From Glebionis coronaria (lineage: Eukaryota > Streptophyta > Magnoliopsida > Asterales > Asteraceae): a stretch of DNA of 64,000 bases. Shown piece by piece: positions 1-10,385 of the stretch (positions are counted from its first letter, which is position 1; each line of letters begins with the position of its first letter). A program made the position numbers and the translations under genes. The stretch is taken from contig CM046876.1 in assembly GCA_025667525.1 (NCBI GenBank), positions 477,978,557-478,042,556 on the forward strand. The letters are read 5' to 3'. The notes under the pieces are model-generated. The model did no database searches. It saw only the letters and a list, made by a program, of their open reading frames with translations, and was not told where the DNA came from.

Positions 1-993
1 ATTCCTTTAATACTTGGTCGGCCATTTTTGAGAACCGGACGTGCTTTAGTAGATGTGGCCGAAGGTGAGTTAATCTTACGAGTCGGGGATGATTCTAAAG
101 TTTTTAAAATGGGGAAGCTTACAGGCAAATCCTTTGGAGGCCGAGAATCAGTGAATATGATAAATGTGCTCGATGACTTTACCGTCTATGACAATCCTCT
201 ATTCGAGTCTTCCACTGATAATCCACTCTTTGAAGATAATGTGGATGATTCTCACTCTACTTTGGACGCTTCTCCCATTTATGATTCTCAACCGGTCTTC
301 GATGCTTATGATGATGATGATTCTAGCTCAGACTCGGATGATTTTGATTGTACTTCTGAGTATCCCGAGCTGCCCACTTTCGATGATTTCGATGAGGCTG
401 ATACTCTATCGAGCGATTCTTCACATGATGAAGATCCTCCGCCATCACTCGATCCTACTTTGGACGATTATTCATTTGAGGAAGATTTCTCTGAATTTCT
501 CAACACATACTTCCCTCATGAGAGTGATGCTCCTCCTTTGGACTTTGAAGATTATCGTCTTGATCCTACTTTGGATTTGAAGAGCATTTTGTCCAAGGAG
601 AAGAAACCGGTTGACACCAAAATCCGTTGCACGTATGATTTGACACCTCTTTGTCCCATTTCTGAGGACGAGGTTGTGCTTCTTTGCGGATCTTCTTCAC
701 ACTCGGCTGGGCCTGAGTGCTATTTTCCCTTAAAGGAAAAGGTGTTCGACCCTGGTATTGAAGTCTTTAAGCCATCTCAGTATCCACCTGATGAAATAAA
801 AGGAAAAATCTTTGGAACTATTGAAGCCATGCTTGCACCACACCATACTTGCTTCCACCATGCTCCATCGCTGCTTAAGGGAACCTTGCCACTGCTTTTT
901 TGGCTTGCCTTGTTCGCCTTAAGCTCTTGCTTATTGATGGATGAAAACTATGTCTTCGATCCTGGTGGATATCTTTCATGCTTCTTCCGTTGA
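1..993 (+). CDS. C-terminal part of Athila-type gag-protease ORF with long acidic extension (5' partial)
   Basis: The frame is open from base 1 and ends at TGA 991-993. The first codons give IPLILGRPFLRTGRALVDV, the C-terminal flap/substrate region of retroviral-type aspartic proteases of the Athila group. It is followed by about 200 residues rich in Asp, Glu, Ser and Pro (for example DNPLFESSTDNPLF), then the motif KEKVFDPGIEVF. Near the C-terminus a hydrophobic stretch of about 19 residues could span a membrane, followed by ENYVFDPGG and a short tail. The acidic part matches no pol domain that I recognise. A2 carries the same ORF at 44558-45054 and 33478-34138, but with an internal stop; this copy is intact over its visible length. 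Function of the acidic part is unknown; an accessory or envelope-like role is only a guess. Confidence 0.75.
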   Translation: MPLILGRPFLRTGRALVDVAEGELILRVGDDSKVFKMGKLTGKSFGGRESVNMINVLDDFTVYDNPLFESSTDNPLFEDNVDDSHSTLDASPIYDSQPVFDAYDDDDSSSDSDDFDCTSEYPELPTFDDFDEADTLSSDSSHDEDPPPSLDPTLDDYSFEEDFSEFLNTYFPHESDAPPLDFEDYRLDPTLDLKSILSKEKKPVDTKIRCTYDLTPLCPISEDEVVLLCGSSSHSAGPECYFPLKEKVFDPGIEVFKPSQYPPDEIKGKIFGTIEAMLAPHHTCFHHAPSLLKGTLPLLFWLALFALSSCLLMDENYVFDPGGYLSCFFR

Positions 994-3012
994 TAATCAA
1001 GGTCGAGTCAGGCTCACGACTCGGTTAACAAAAACCAAGCGCTTCTTGGGAGGCAACCCATGTATCTATCTTTCCGCTTTCTTTACCATAAGTGTAGGGG
1101 GGACCCTTTGGATTGCTATACCCTCTCCTCACTTCTTAATTAGGGATTCGAGCTTCAATGATCCACTCTTGATGATTCTTGACGACCCGTGATTCCGTGT
1201 TCTACTTCTTCCCGGTTCTATCCTAAACTCTTTTCGATTCACTATTTTATATTTTCTCAATATTAAAATAGGAATCTCTTTAGTTGTCTTTTCCTTAGCG
1301 AGATTTAAACAAAGTGCACAATGTCCTAAGTGTAGGGGAGTTTACCCCCACATGCTTAAACATTGAGGACAATGTTTATCTTAAGTGTAGGGGGGACTTA
1401 TATCGAAGTTAAGTGGTCTTTTCCTTGTATTTGTCCTCATTTTAACCGGAAAATCAATTTTTCGACATTTTTCAAAATTTTTGAACTATTTTGGCCTATT
1501 AGTTTTTCCCTTTTGTATAGTTATTTTCTTTCTTTGCTAGAATAAGTCTTTGAATAAGTGGTTTTAATGTTCAAACGTTGTGAATCTTTTGACTCAATCC
1601 GAGTTTACTCTAGCTAATATCCTTAACGTGTTTAAGTCAAGTTTTGCTAGGCTTTTATATAGGGAGCTATAAAACGCGAAAGTCTTAACTCTCACGGGTT
1701 AAGAACAAGAACTTTTCACAAGTTCCTATTATTGATCCTAGAGAGTTGTTTATCAAGGGAACTTTAAGATGCGATTTCTAAACTTGAAAAAGTCTAAGAA
1801 TTTGCAAGATCCTATAGGCGACTCGAAAATCCAAAACTTTGATTTAATAGGCTAAGTATCCACGAGTCTCATTACTTGAGATTTTAAACTGTGGAGAACG
1901 AGAGATGATAGAGCCAATTATAAGTTCGGTATTCTTTCATGAATTTATGTGAGTTAATTATGAGCCTATTCTCCCATCGCTTGCTAATAATTTATTTGCT
2001 AATAAATAAGGTTGTACGATTTGAAAAGTTACTTAGATTCTAGCCCCAGATCGTTTAAAAGTTGCTCGGTAATGACGAGAGTTCATAGCCAAGGCATAAC
2101 TTATGAAGCGGGGCGCGAAGATTGGCGAGTCCGAAAAGGCCCTAACAAGGCATGAGGGCTATGTTTTGTTGCTAAAGATCCCAAGTGATGTGAAGAATCA
2201 TTTATCGAAAATCAATATGAAGGATCGAGACACACGACGTTAAGCAAAACTCCCCAAAAGTCATGGAGAAGTGTATCCGAAAAGACCCTAACAAGGTATG
2301 AGGATAAATAGATCCAAGTCATAAAAGGAGGCGGATCGTTGTATATCAAAGTCCAAAATAAAGATTGGAGAAAAATGAAGAAGTCGTGGTCCAAGTATGA
2401 ATCTCTCAAAACTTCAAGTGAAGAAATTCCAATTATGAAGAGAAGACCATTATTTCATGAACGTCTCTCAAGATTTGAAGTATGAAGTCGCTGCCAAATA
2501 TCGGCCCGAGAAAGGTCTCAAATCGCGAACCAAGTTATGCCAAGATATGAACTTTTTGATATCCCGAGAAGCAGTTTTAAAAGATTTGGTCCTTTAGCTA
2601 ACTATTGATTAAATCGTGCACTTTATTTTCAGACTAAATAATAATCGATACAAGTCAAACAATGCATCTTCGCGATCATTCAAGACAAATAATAAAATAT
2701 AAGAGATACCCATAGGAATAAGGGAGTCTAAGTGAATAATTGACCCACATGAGTTCGTGTTAGTTTACTAACTTATAATAACAATGATCTCGTTTTTAAG
2801 CTTGGTTTGGAGAAAGTGAAAATTTGAGGATGATGATTATTCATAACATTTTCAAAACCCAAGGTATGCTTTTAATTTCTTTATTTTGTATGTTTTTAAT
2901 TTTCTATCTCTTTAATAATGGCCAACGTGGATTGATTATGATGAAAAGTGTAATCTTGCTTTGTAACTAATGCATTGCATGAGGACATTGCAATGGTCAA
3001 GTGTAGGGGATT
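994..3012 (+). other. Noncoding 3' internal region of element A1
   Basis: No long ORF is present. It holds the Athila-type block at 1037-1056, three internal copies of the purine-rich word AAGTGTAGGGG (1090, 1328, 1383), and the dyad AAACATTGAGGACAATGTTT at 1358-1377. The same arrangement is found in A2 and, diverged, in element B. The region ends with the polypurine tract at 2999-3012 just before the 3' LTR. Confidence 0.75.
2999..3012 (+). other. Polypurine tract of A1
   Basis: AAGTGTAGGGGATT lies immediately before the LTR start TGATAGG. It is the expected primer site for plus-strand DNA synthesis. A2 has the same sequence in reverse next to its 3' LTR. Confidence 0.7.
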
Positions 3013-3516
3013 TGATAGGTGTGTAAACACCCATCTTTTCTACCACTTAACTACAATAATAACCGGACCAAAACGTGTATTTTATGTCTTTTATGTCGGA
3101 ATTATGCGTGGTTTGTGTTTTTGTTGTGATTTAGGATGAAAAGGTGAAAAGTGGAGAAAACACGAACATTCACGGGCATTTACGGACTTTTATTGAAGAA
3201 AAGGATGAAAGACGAAGTCAAGAAGTCAAGAGTGCAAAAAGAACGGAAGTCCACGACCAATTCTGAAGATTTATCGAAGAAAAAGTCAAAAGACGGAAGT
3301 CTATCAAAAGTCGAAGAATTCAAGTCTATTTTATTGAAGAATTTAAAGACGAGTTCAAAAGAAATCCCGAAGTCAAAAGTCCCTTAAGTCCAAGATTAAA
3401 GAAGGATTAGAAGAAAAGGACTAAGTACGCAATTAATGAAGATTAGAAGAAGGAGGGACTTAATTATGCAATTAAGAGAAAAGGAAAGAGGGGAGGAAGC
3501 TTCCTTAATCCTTCCC

Positions 3517-3524
3517 TATAAATA
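3517..3524 (+). promoter_or_regulatory. LTR TATA box (A1)
   Basis: TATAAATA lies about 500 bases into the LTR, after a GC-richer purine/pyrimidine stretch. The same box occurs in reverse in both A2 LTRs (30920-30927 and 48685-48692), which supports a conserved promoter. Confidence 0.55.
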
Positions 3525-3969
3525 GATTAGGATGTTTATTTTTCACTCTTGTTGGCTAAGGTGACAATTAGTCTTCCACCATTTTAAATACTTGTCATTT
3601 ACTTTTCATGTCATTTAAATTCATGTTATGCACCTTAATTACCATTTAATTCCAAGTAAGTTTTCATTTTAATTCTTGTCAAATCTTTATTTTATCTTGT
3701 CAATCTCTTATCTACCTTTCTTATTCTTTGATTCATGTGTTTATGTTATGTTCATGTTTATGCTTTTATTTTGATCTTAATGGTTTTTGATTATTGTGGT
3801 TAAAGTTGTTTGATTTCGTGTTTTAGATTGCTTGTTGATGTTTATTTGTTAAATCGTTACTGTTATTATTTATACTTGTGTTTGATTTTGGTTACTTTGT
3901 GTTTATATCTGCTACTGTATCTATCTCCTTGTTCTTCGGGGGTTTTTGCTTTGTTTCTGATATTTCCAG

Positions 3970-4510
3970 GAGAAGTTCCGAACCAAAGAAGGAGGGAAGA
4001 GCTCATTCGGAACTCCCAAAGTTCCGAATCAAGGTTTCATCCGGAACTCCAAAAGTTCCGAACCAAGCTTGTTCATCCGGAACTTTCAAAGTTCCGGACG
4101 AAGTTAAAACTTCCGAACCAAAGGGATTCATTCGGAACTCCAAACTTCCGAACCAAAGATTTCATTCGGAACTTTTCAAAAGTTCCGAATCAACTTAAAG
4201 TTCCGAATCAAGGAACAAAGTTCCGAATAAAGGCTTTTCATTCGGAAGTCATAAACTTCCGAGTCAAGGTTGTTCATTCGGAACTTCCAAAAGTTCCGGA
4301 TCAAGGGTCATCTTCCGACTCAAGGAAGGTTCATTCGGAAGTTCAAAACTTCCGAATCAAGAGCTTCATCCGGAAACTTCCGAATCAAGGGGTGACCTAA
4401 AAGTTCCGAATCAAGGCAGATTTTACAAGTTCCGAATCAGTAAGTTCCGAACGAAGCATTGTTTTGGATAGGTGACATATTCAGACCAATTTGTTCCGGA
4501 TCAAGGATTT
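3970..4510 (+). repeat. Degenerate dyad minisatellite inside the A-family LTR
   Basis: Roughly fifteen imperfect units alternate CGGAACTT or CGGAAGTT with AAGTTCCGAA, spaced by words such as TCAAGG and TTCAT. Neighbouring arms are complementary, so each unit could fold back as a hairpin. The array is present, with changes, in both A2 LTRs at about 29995-30475 and 47760-48240. Confidence 0.8.
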
Positions 4511-4958
4511 TGGTAATATTCCAAGTGAAGAAGAATCATTTCAACCAAAGGTGACATTTAGGACGAGTGATTGTTCCAAACGAAGGTTTATTCCAAATGA
4601 GCTGTATTTAGGTTCTATTTAGCTTTTGTCTTTGATTTTTATCTTCAAGCTTTATTTTTCCTGCCTTTTATTTAATTTCACTTCTAGATTACTTGCCTTA
4701 GTTTTAGTAGCACTTTAAGTTTGCCTTAGATAGATTTATATTCACGTAATTTACTTTAGTACCTTTAATTTTAGCCTCGTTTTTTAATACTTGCACTTTT
4801 ACTTTAATTGTTTTGCACCTTTTAATTTTGAAACACTACAACGACACATCTTTGATTCCACCAAAATAAAACGAAGTCACATAGAGAGCTAAGATCAATT
4901 CGATTAGACCAACACACAACGAACTTAATTTTTCTTACTAGGTAAAACCTGTGTATCA

Positions 4959-6965
4959 CTTATAGATCTAAGGCAACTAGTTATAGATCTAGTATTTCTA
5001 GGTTTATCTAAATATTACAAGATTAACATATATTGAACCATTAGGGTTTAAAACCCCACGTCTAATATATGCATGCTTATGCTTTTCATAGTTTTTCTAG
5101 TTTAACTAGTTCATAAGGTTATGTTCATCATGGTTATCAAGATTTTACATCATCTTAACACACAACCCATTTTAAGCCGTGACCCATATACGATCTAGGG
5201 TTTCATATTTTTGTTTCAACATCAAGTTTTACTAGTAATAATCATGTGTATGAAAAATAAATATATTGAAAGATAGGTTTTAAGTTACTTACTTGTGTAG
5301 GTAGATCTAGGAATGAACAAATGAATAAGTAGTGATTAGAGCTAAGTTTCCACAATGGTGAACTTTGAAGCCAAAATCAAGCCGTGAGCTTTACTAGGGA
5401 TTTTAGGGTGTTCTTGTTGTCTTGAAGATCAAGATACTTGTAGGAGTAACCAATGATTATTATTTATGATGCATGAGGCATGATTTAAGGTTAGCAAATG
5501 AAGTAGTAATGGAGTTTTAGAGGATTTTGGTGAAGAACTAAATAAAGCCGTAGGTTGAGAGAGAGAATGAGGATGATTCAAATGTTTTGTGTTTGTGTAT
5601 TTCTTGTGAGATTCAAATATAACAAGCAACAAGCAGATTTGATGTATCTTGGAAGGTACTATGATATCTTAGGAAAGATATATGCTAGATATTATTGTAA
5701 GATTTGCAAGATTTGGTGTATGATTTCCCACATGCTTAAATTAGAAACATGCTTTCCTTCTCATTTGTGTGTTTTGTCGTAGGTTTACAAAGGTCAAAGG
5801 GAGACAAAATTGACAATGTATAGTATTTGTGTATGGTGACATAGTGTTGTGTAAGTATGACATAGTATGCATGTGTAAGAAAGTATAGCAAGTTGTATGG
5901 TTCCTTGTAAGCATAGTATGCATTTGTTGAGTTATAAATATTTTTTTGTTGAAGCTTTAGGTAATTTAGTGGAAGTATATAATGAATATATCATTATAAG
6001 TATTTTACTTGAATAAAGTAAATAAATGTCAATGTAAAATAATGTACATTGTTTTAAAGTGTTAGGTGCTTATTCCTATTATGAAATAAATATAAATATA
6101 TACATATAAAATAAGTTTAAGTACTTAATAATTTAATTAAATAAAGTTCCAGTTTATCTCAAAATAGTGTACTGAGGTGATGAGTCTTTTATTCATTCAG
6201 GTGGCCAGTTAGTTGCCGGAGTAGTTAATAATGACTAAGAGTTCATATAAATATAAAAATAAATATGAAAGGTGGCATGACAAAGGTATATGATTAATAT
6301 TAAGAATATAAAAGTGGAATTATATAGATCCCAAAAATAAATGGTACAACAGTTGACATAGTCAATAAGGTAAAAATGTGTATATAATATTTAGTTAAAA
6401 TACTTCACCATTTTTATATACTAAAATCATGATTTTTATACGCAATAAGTATTGTGTTGATATATTATGAAAGTGATCCGTAAAAAATATTATATGATGA
6501 ACGATAATAATAATAAAGCCGGTGACGTGTCAAAAGCCCAAATTTTGGGGTTTTACATTAACCACATCCATTTGTTCGGAAGAAGCATCTCAAGAACCCT
6601 ATGCAAAGAAAAGTGTCAGTAGTGAATTGTTTTTTCCTGTTTGTAGCTCTAAATTCGAAAATCACCAAGAACCAATCAGCCCACTTTCTGTTACTGTGTA
6701 TTCATCCAACACATTAAAAGGGCGCAAGAGACCTACTTGATCATGCCAGAAAATTCAGGGTCACCTTTGTTACTGGAAGTACCCAAACTGTTGTGCACTT
6801 TTAATATTTTAGGTACGTCTGCACATTTAATATTTCTTAAATACAATTTCATTTATCTTCGTTATTGTGTTACGGAGTTATTAAAGTTTTGACATTGATA
6901 AACTTTTGACATGTGTTATGGAATAGTTATATCTTTTCAAGAAGTAGTTATATATTCATACGCAC
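4959..6965. other. AT-rich stretch without recognisable gene
   Basis: I see no long ORF and no TE terminus here. Around 6522-6740 a 72-codon open frame on the + strand follows a pyrimidine-rich stretch and could be an exon remnant, but I do not recognise its product. Around 5429-5923 only short chance frames occur. Confidence 0.4.
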
Positions 6966-7103
6966 ATGTATGCGAATGGTGGATTGTTTGGAGGAAAATA
7001 TGTTGGTGATAAGCAGGTGGTTTGGATGACTCATGGCGTTGAGGTGGTTAAGGTGTCGAATGGGATTGAAGCTATGGTGAAAAGTCAGAGGGTGTGGTTG
7101 TAG
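6966..7103 (+). pseudogene. Fragment resembling GMP synthase (glutamine amidotransferase domain)
   Basis: The open frame from ATG 6966 to TAG 7101 contains GLFGGKYVGDKQVVWMTHG followed by VEVVKVSNGIEA and VKSQ. This resembles the part of GMP synthase around the conserved WMSHGD segment of the class I amidotransferase domain, where the Asp after HG is conserved; here it is Val. GMP synthase makes GMP from XMP in purine synthesis. The fragment covers about 45 codons of a protein of more than 500 residues, has no adjoining exons that I can find, and ends in a stop. It is therefore a dispersed gene piece, perhaps moved by a Helitron or Mutator element. The identification rests on memory of the family motif. 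Confidence 0.6.
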
Positions 7104-7458
7104 TTGTGTGGTATGTCCTTACGAGATCTTAAAGTAAATCATATTTATACTCCATCTCTTGTCAGATTTAATAAATTTGGTAATGGGGGAATGGCGGCAT
7201 GCTCCTCTTAATGGGTAGCGGATTGGGTGCCGAAAATATCAATTTTATAAAAGAAATCCTTAAAGAGTATGTAATGTTTACTCTTCCAGCTTTTGTCTAT
7301 TTTATGTTTTAATGTGTCGAATAAAGCTATAAACTGATGGAATGAAAATATATGTAATGTAATACATGGCAGGGGATTTTGGGCAGAGGCATCAGAAAAT
7401 GATGTAGTAAAAGCTAATGCTTTCAAGGAAACATATGTGTGATTTATTGAGTACTTAC
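7104..7458. other. No recognisable feature
   Basis: The stretch separates the GMP-synthase-like fragment from the minus-strand exon candidate. No gene, repeat or terminus is evident. Confidence 0.4.
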
Positions 7459-7604
7459 CTCATAGAGTCATCACAATGACTTGCTTCAAACTGCAGCATT
7501 GGTAGAATTCTTTTAAACAAGTCCATTTTGCCATCGTTAAGATACATAATATAAGTAGAAAAAGTGTGTGAATTTCGATGTAATGCAAGTAAGCCTCCAG
7601 CCAA
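7459..7604 (-). pseudogene. Unidentified exon-like open frame with splice donor
   Basis: On the minus strand an open frame of 48 codons reads through YIMYLNDGKMDLFKRIL and QFEASHCDDSMR and stops exactly at AG followed by GTAAGT, a consensus splice donor (GTAAGT at 7453-7458). It is preceded by a stop (7605-7607) with a possible acceptor GGAG nearby. The residue composition looks like real protein rather than chance AT-rich translation. I do not recognise the family. It could be one exon of a host gene or a captured fragment. Confidence 0.35.
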
Positions 7605-8853
7605 TCAGTTAATCTACAGGTTGTTGCATAGAGACCCACATAAACATTTGGACTCACATGAAGGTGCAACTGAATAGAAACTTCATCCATTCTTTTGAGG
7701 TATCAACTACGCTTTATTCCGTTACTGGGTAACGCTTTAGAAATCTGTTTTGACTAATACTCTACAGTTGTTGACGCTAAAACAAGTTTTAACGGAATGA
7801 TCTACCGGCTAAAAAATTTAATTAAAGAATAATCTTGCTACACATTATTTGTGTATGATTATTACAGAATCTCCTAAACTTATGACTTCTGTGTTTCGAA
7901 CAGGTTATACGTAGCTAGGGCATTAGAGGGCTATATAAAGTCTTCTCTCCTTCGAACTGTTACATCGAAGGTATACAGCTTTCTTGCTTTTCAACATCCT
8001 ATTATATGCACTCATTATACCGTAGATTAATCAAATATTAATATAAATACATAATAAACAACAATGATTGGAATACATAACAAGCTTCTGCGTAAAACTA
8101 TTATGCCCTCATTTCTTGGCCGCAAACACCAAAAAAAGAGCAAAGGTATTACCCAAAAAAGAGTAAAGGTATTAGCCATTTAGCCTATTATCTTTTATAT
8201 AGCTCATTAAACAAGTATATAAATACATGGGTGAGACAACTCTTGCAATTTGAAAACTGATCTATATATCTAGCTATACAACATTTTTTCTTCTTTTAGT
8301 TTTTCTTATCTACCATCTATCCCAATGTGAGGCAGTGGATTCATTCTTACCATTACTGTAGCAACAATGGCGATGGAAAATGCAGTTTTTTCTTATAGTA
8401 AGAAACCAATTCTAAGCTAAGAGTAAGAGAAAAAAATACGCACTCACTTTGAAGATATTAAAATCTTTTTGGTTAACTACAGATAACGATAAAATAGACG
8501 GAAGTGTTTATGGAGTCTCGGGTGTTAGTCCAAATCTGAAGTTATTATTAACATTTCAAGCATTAGGTGACATTGCCTTTGCTTATCCGTATTCCTGTTA
8601 ATATCCTATTTTAGGTGCACAAATCAAACTCGATTTTAAACCTTTTACAGATTAATGCAATAGGTAACAAGTTTAAACCTCCTAAATGATACATGTGTTA
8701 AGTTTTTTTACCTTTTTTAGCTTTTATTTGTTCCTTTAAATGTAGCTGGCATACCATGGGAAAGGTTGTTGTTGTAGTTTACTTAGCGCAACCGGAGAAA
8801 GATATTTTGTTGCTGCATTTTATACCTGTCTCTTTCCACAATGTTGTACACTT
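7605..8853. other. No clear gene; promoter-like and start-like signals near 8218-8370
   Basis: TATATAAATA occurs at about 8217-8226, and ATGGCGATGG in a plant-like start context (AACAATGGCG) at about 8368. The frame from that ATG closes after 17 codons. These may be remnants of a gene 5' end but cannot be tied to a product. Confidence 0.3.
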
Positions 8854-9090
8854 TTGAAGATTTGGGGAGGGGAATATCAAGAACAAGATGCAATCTTGGT
8901 GGATGCTGAAAGCCGTGAGGTTTTGTTGTTCATTTGTAAACGAAAATGGATTTCAATGGCTCTTATTGGGAACATTAACGGTGATGGTTATGTTCGTTTA
9001 GCTGACAGCCGTGGTCGTAGAAAACCACCAGCGATTTTCCGTTTTACCTCGGTAACTATTCTAGCAATTATAGGCACCAAGAAGCATTAA
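8854..9090 (+). pseudogene. Fragment resembling FGAM synthase (PurL type)
   Basis: The frame contains KIWGGEYQEQDAILVDAESR, then ICKRKWISMALIGNINGDG. From memory, plant phosphoribosylformylglycinamidine synthases have a closely similar stretch (a WG-EYQEQDA motif, then ICKRE..SMAVIG). The enzyme converts FGAR to FGAM in purine synthesis, so this is the second purine-pathway, amidotransferase-linked fragment in 2 kb. Only about 55 codons match; the rest of the open frame to 9090 is not recognisable and the other domains are absent. The ATP-binding neighbourhood and active sites are missing, so it cannot be functional. It is most likely a captured or decayed gene piece. Confidence 0.6.
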
Positions 9091-9363
9091 CTGTTCATCC
9101 GTCTACAATTGTATACGCACAAATAAACCTACTCCAAAAGATGTCATTTACCGATCCTCAAGAGCAGAATACGACGAATGTTGATGGTGAAGATGGTACG
9201 TTTGATTTTACCTTCTTTTATTTCTCTTCAATATACACGATACTTTCATTTGTCTAACCCTTTAATCTAATGTACTTTATATTTTATTGTATTAAGTTGT
9301 ACCATATGTTGTCAACAAATGGCTTATATGATGCATGTATTTGAGAAAGTGAATAATACCAAT
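9091..9363. other. Short exon-like piece, unidentified
   Basis: ATG at about 9139 opens a short frame (MSFTDPQEQNTTNVDGEDG) that ends at a possible donor GGTACG near 9195. No family is recognised. The rest is AT-rich. Confidence 0.25.
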
Positions 9364-9540
9364 GTTTTTAAACCCGGGTCAACGGTCAACCGGTTGACCC
9401 GGTTCTGGTAAAAAACCGGGTTACCCGGGTTTCACATTTTCAAAACTCGGCTAGACCCGCTAGATTTGGGGTGACCCGAGTCAACCCGGTTCTCGAGACT
9501 CGGCTGGGTTCCGATTTTGTTGGGTTTTTTTACAAAAAAA
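9364..9540. repeat. CGGGT/ACCCG-rich MITE-like remnant
   Basis: The stretch alternates ACCCGG, GGTTGACCC and CCGGGTT, giving many overlapping dyads. It resembles a common class of plant MITEs built from such words, but I cannot find a second terminus or a target duplication. It is different in sequence from the hAT element at 25633. Confidence 0.35.
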
Positions 9541-10385
9541 AATATGTAAATTTTACGTATTTGCGATTGAATTTTATTTTTACAGATTATACTATATGGT
9601 ATGGGTTGGTGAACAATTTATAAATATACCAAGTTGTATGATTTTTATATATAATTTTCGCTTATTATTAAAAGTATGTGGCAAATGCAAAAACAGGGTC
9701 AAACACCAACACAAATGCTATATATGATTTACATATGACATATAGGGCAAATCAAGAACTTAAGTAGGACTAAATTGTGTCATGGTAATAGTGAAAGGTC
9801 CATACAGATTATGTAACGCATGATTGGTTTTTTCAATATTGAATAAAGCCATAATGTTACTGATATGTTGATATGGTTACCAAGGATTGGGGTTGTGTAG
9901 AAAAGTCAAACGCAAAAGCCGCACTAGAGCAAACTATCAACTGATATTTCATAGGTTGCATAATGGTAGGCCGAGCGAATGGAGCAGGATGGTGACTTCA
10001 ACAGTAGCATTTTTGTCTATTTTTTATAACTTTGTACATCGATGGAAAAAAAAGGCCTTATTACCTCTTAATGAAGCAGAAGTGCACTACATTGATTTGA
10101 ACAAAATGTATATTATGTTTATATGGTTGAACTTTGTATTCAGAAATAAAAGGAAACGAAATAATAATAATCAGTAAATAAGAAAAGGTTTGCGAAACTA
10201 AATAAATGCAAACTGTATGGCTAAAATAGGCTTTGGATTACTTTTGGGCCCATTTGATCCGTTCTTTTAAATAATTTTGTTAGTAATGTTGGAATAAGTT
10301 TAAAGTTGTGCGGTCCTCAATACTACAAATACAATTTACGAATTTCACAAAGAATTTATACTTATTTGTTCAATCATACTCACAA
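9541..10385. other. No recognisable gene; one 96-codon open frame
   Basis: An open frame at 9887-10177 (+) has a basic start (CRKVKRKSRTRANYQLIF) and a hydrophobic middle. I recognise no family, and no splice or promoter signal supports it. It may be chance or a captured fragment. Confidence 0.3.

Larger units (their letters stand above)
1..4958 (+). mobile_element. Athila-type Ty3/gypsy element A1, 3' part (5' end outside window)
   Basis: The piece contains, in order, the end of a protease/acidic ORF, a 2-kb noncoding 3' region, a purine-rich tract directly before TGATAGG, and a 3' LTR. The same order and sequence appear in reverse in the complete copy A2 at 29570-49196, which fixes the identity and direction. 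The segment AAGCGCTTCTTGGGAGGCAA at 1037-1056 and the dyad at 1358-1377 are typical of the 3' untranslated part of plant Athila elements. No reverse transcriptase or integrase lies between the protease end and the LTR, so this family appears non-autonomous. The target duplication cannot be checked because the 5' end is missing. Confidence 0.85.
3013..4958 (+). repeat. 3' LTR of A1
   Basis: It starts TGATAGGTGTGTAAACAC and is homologous, in inverted orientation, to the LTRs at 29570-31431 and 47335-49196. The end is placed at 4958 (GTGTATCA) because homology to the A2 LTR terminus (GTTATCA) fades there; this border is less certain than the start. It contains a TATA box (3517), a purine-rich stretch with a short open frame that is also found in both A2 LTRs, and a dyad minisatellite (about 3970-4510). 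Confidence 0.75.

Noticed and set aside
164..580. Second frame within the acidic ORF (138 codons)
   Set aside because: Shadow of the main frame; Met/Leu/Ile-rich composition arises from reading GAT-rich codons out of phase.
3151..3387. Lys/Ser-rich frame MEKTRTFTGIYG conserved in all three A-family LTRs (also 31036-31293 and 48801-49058)
   Set aside because: The three copies are homologous LTR DNA, so shared frames are expected by descent; the frame has no domain, its C-terminus shifts between copies, and it spans the pre-TATA part of the LTR.
3810..4400. 196-codon frame over the LTR minisatellite
   Set aside because: It is the repeat array translated; units without a stop create an open frame by chance, and the antisense frames at 29962-30525 and 47727-48290 do the same.
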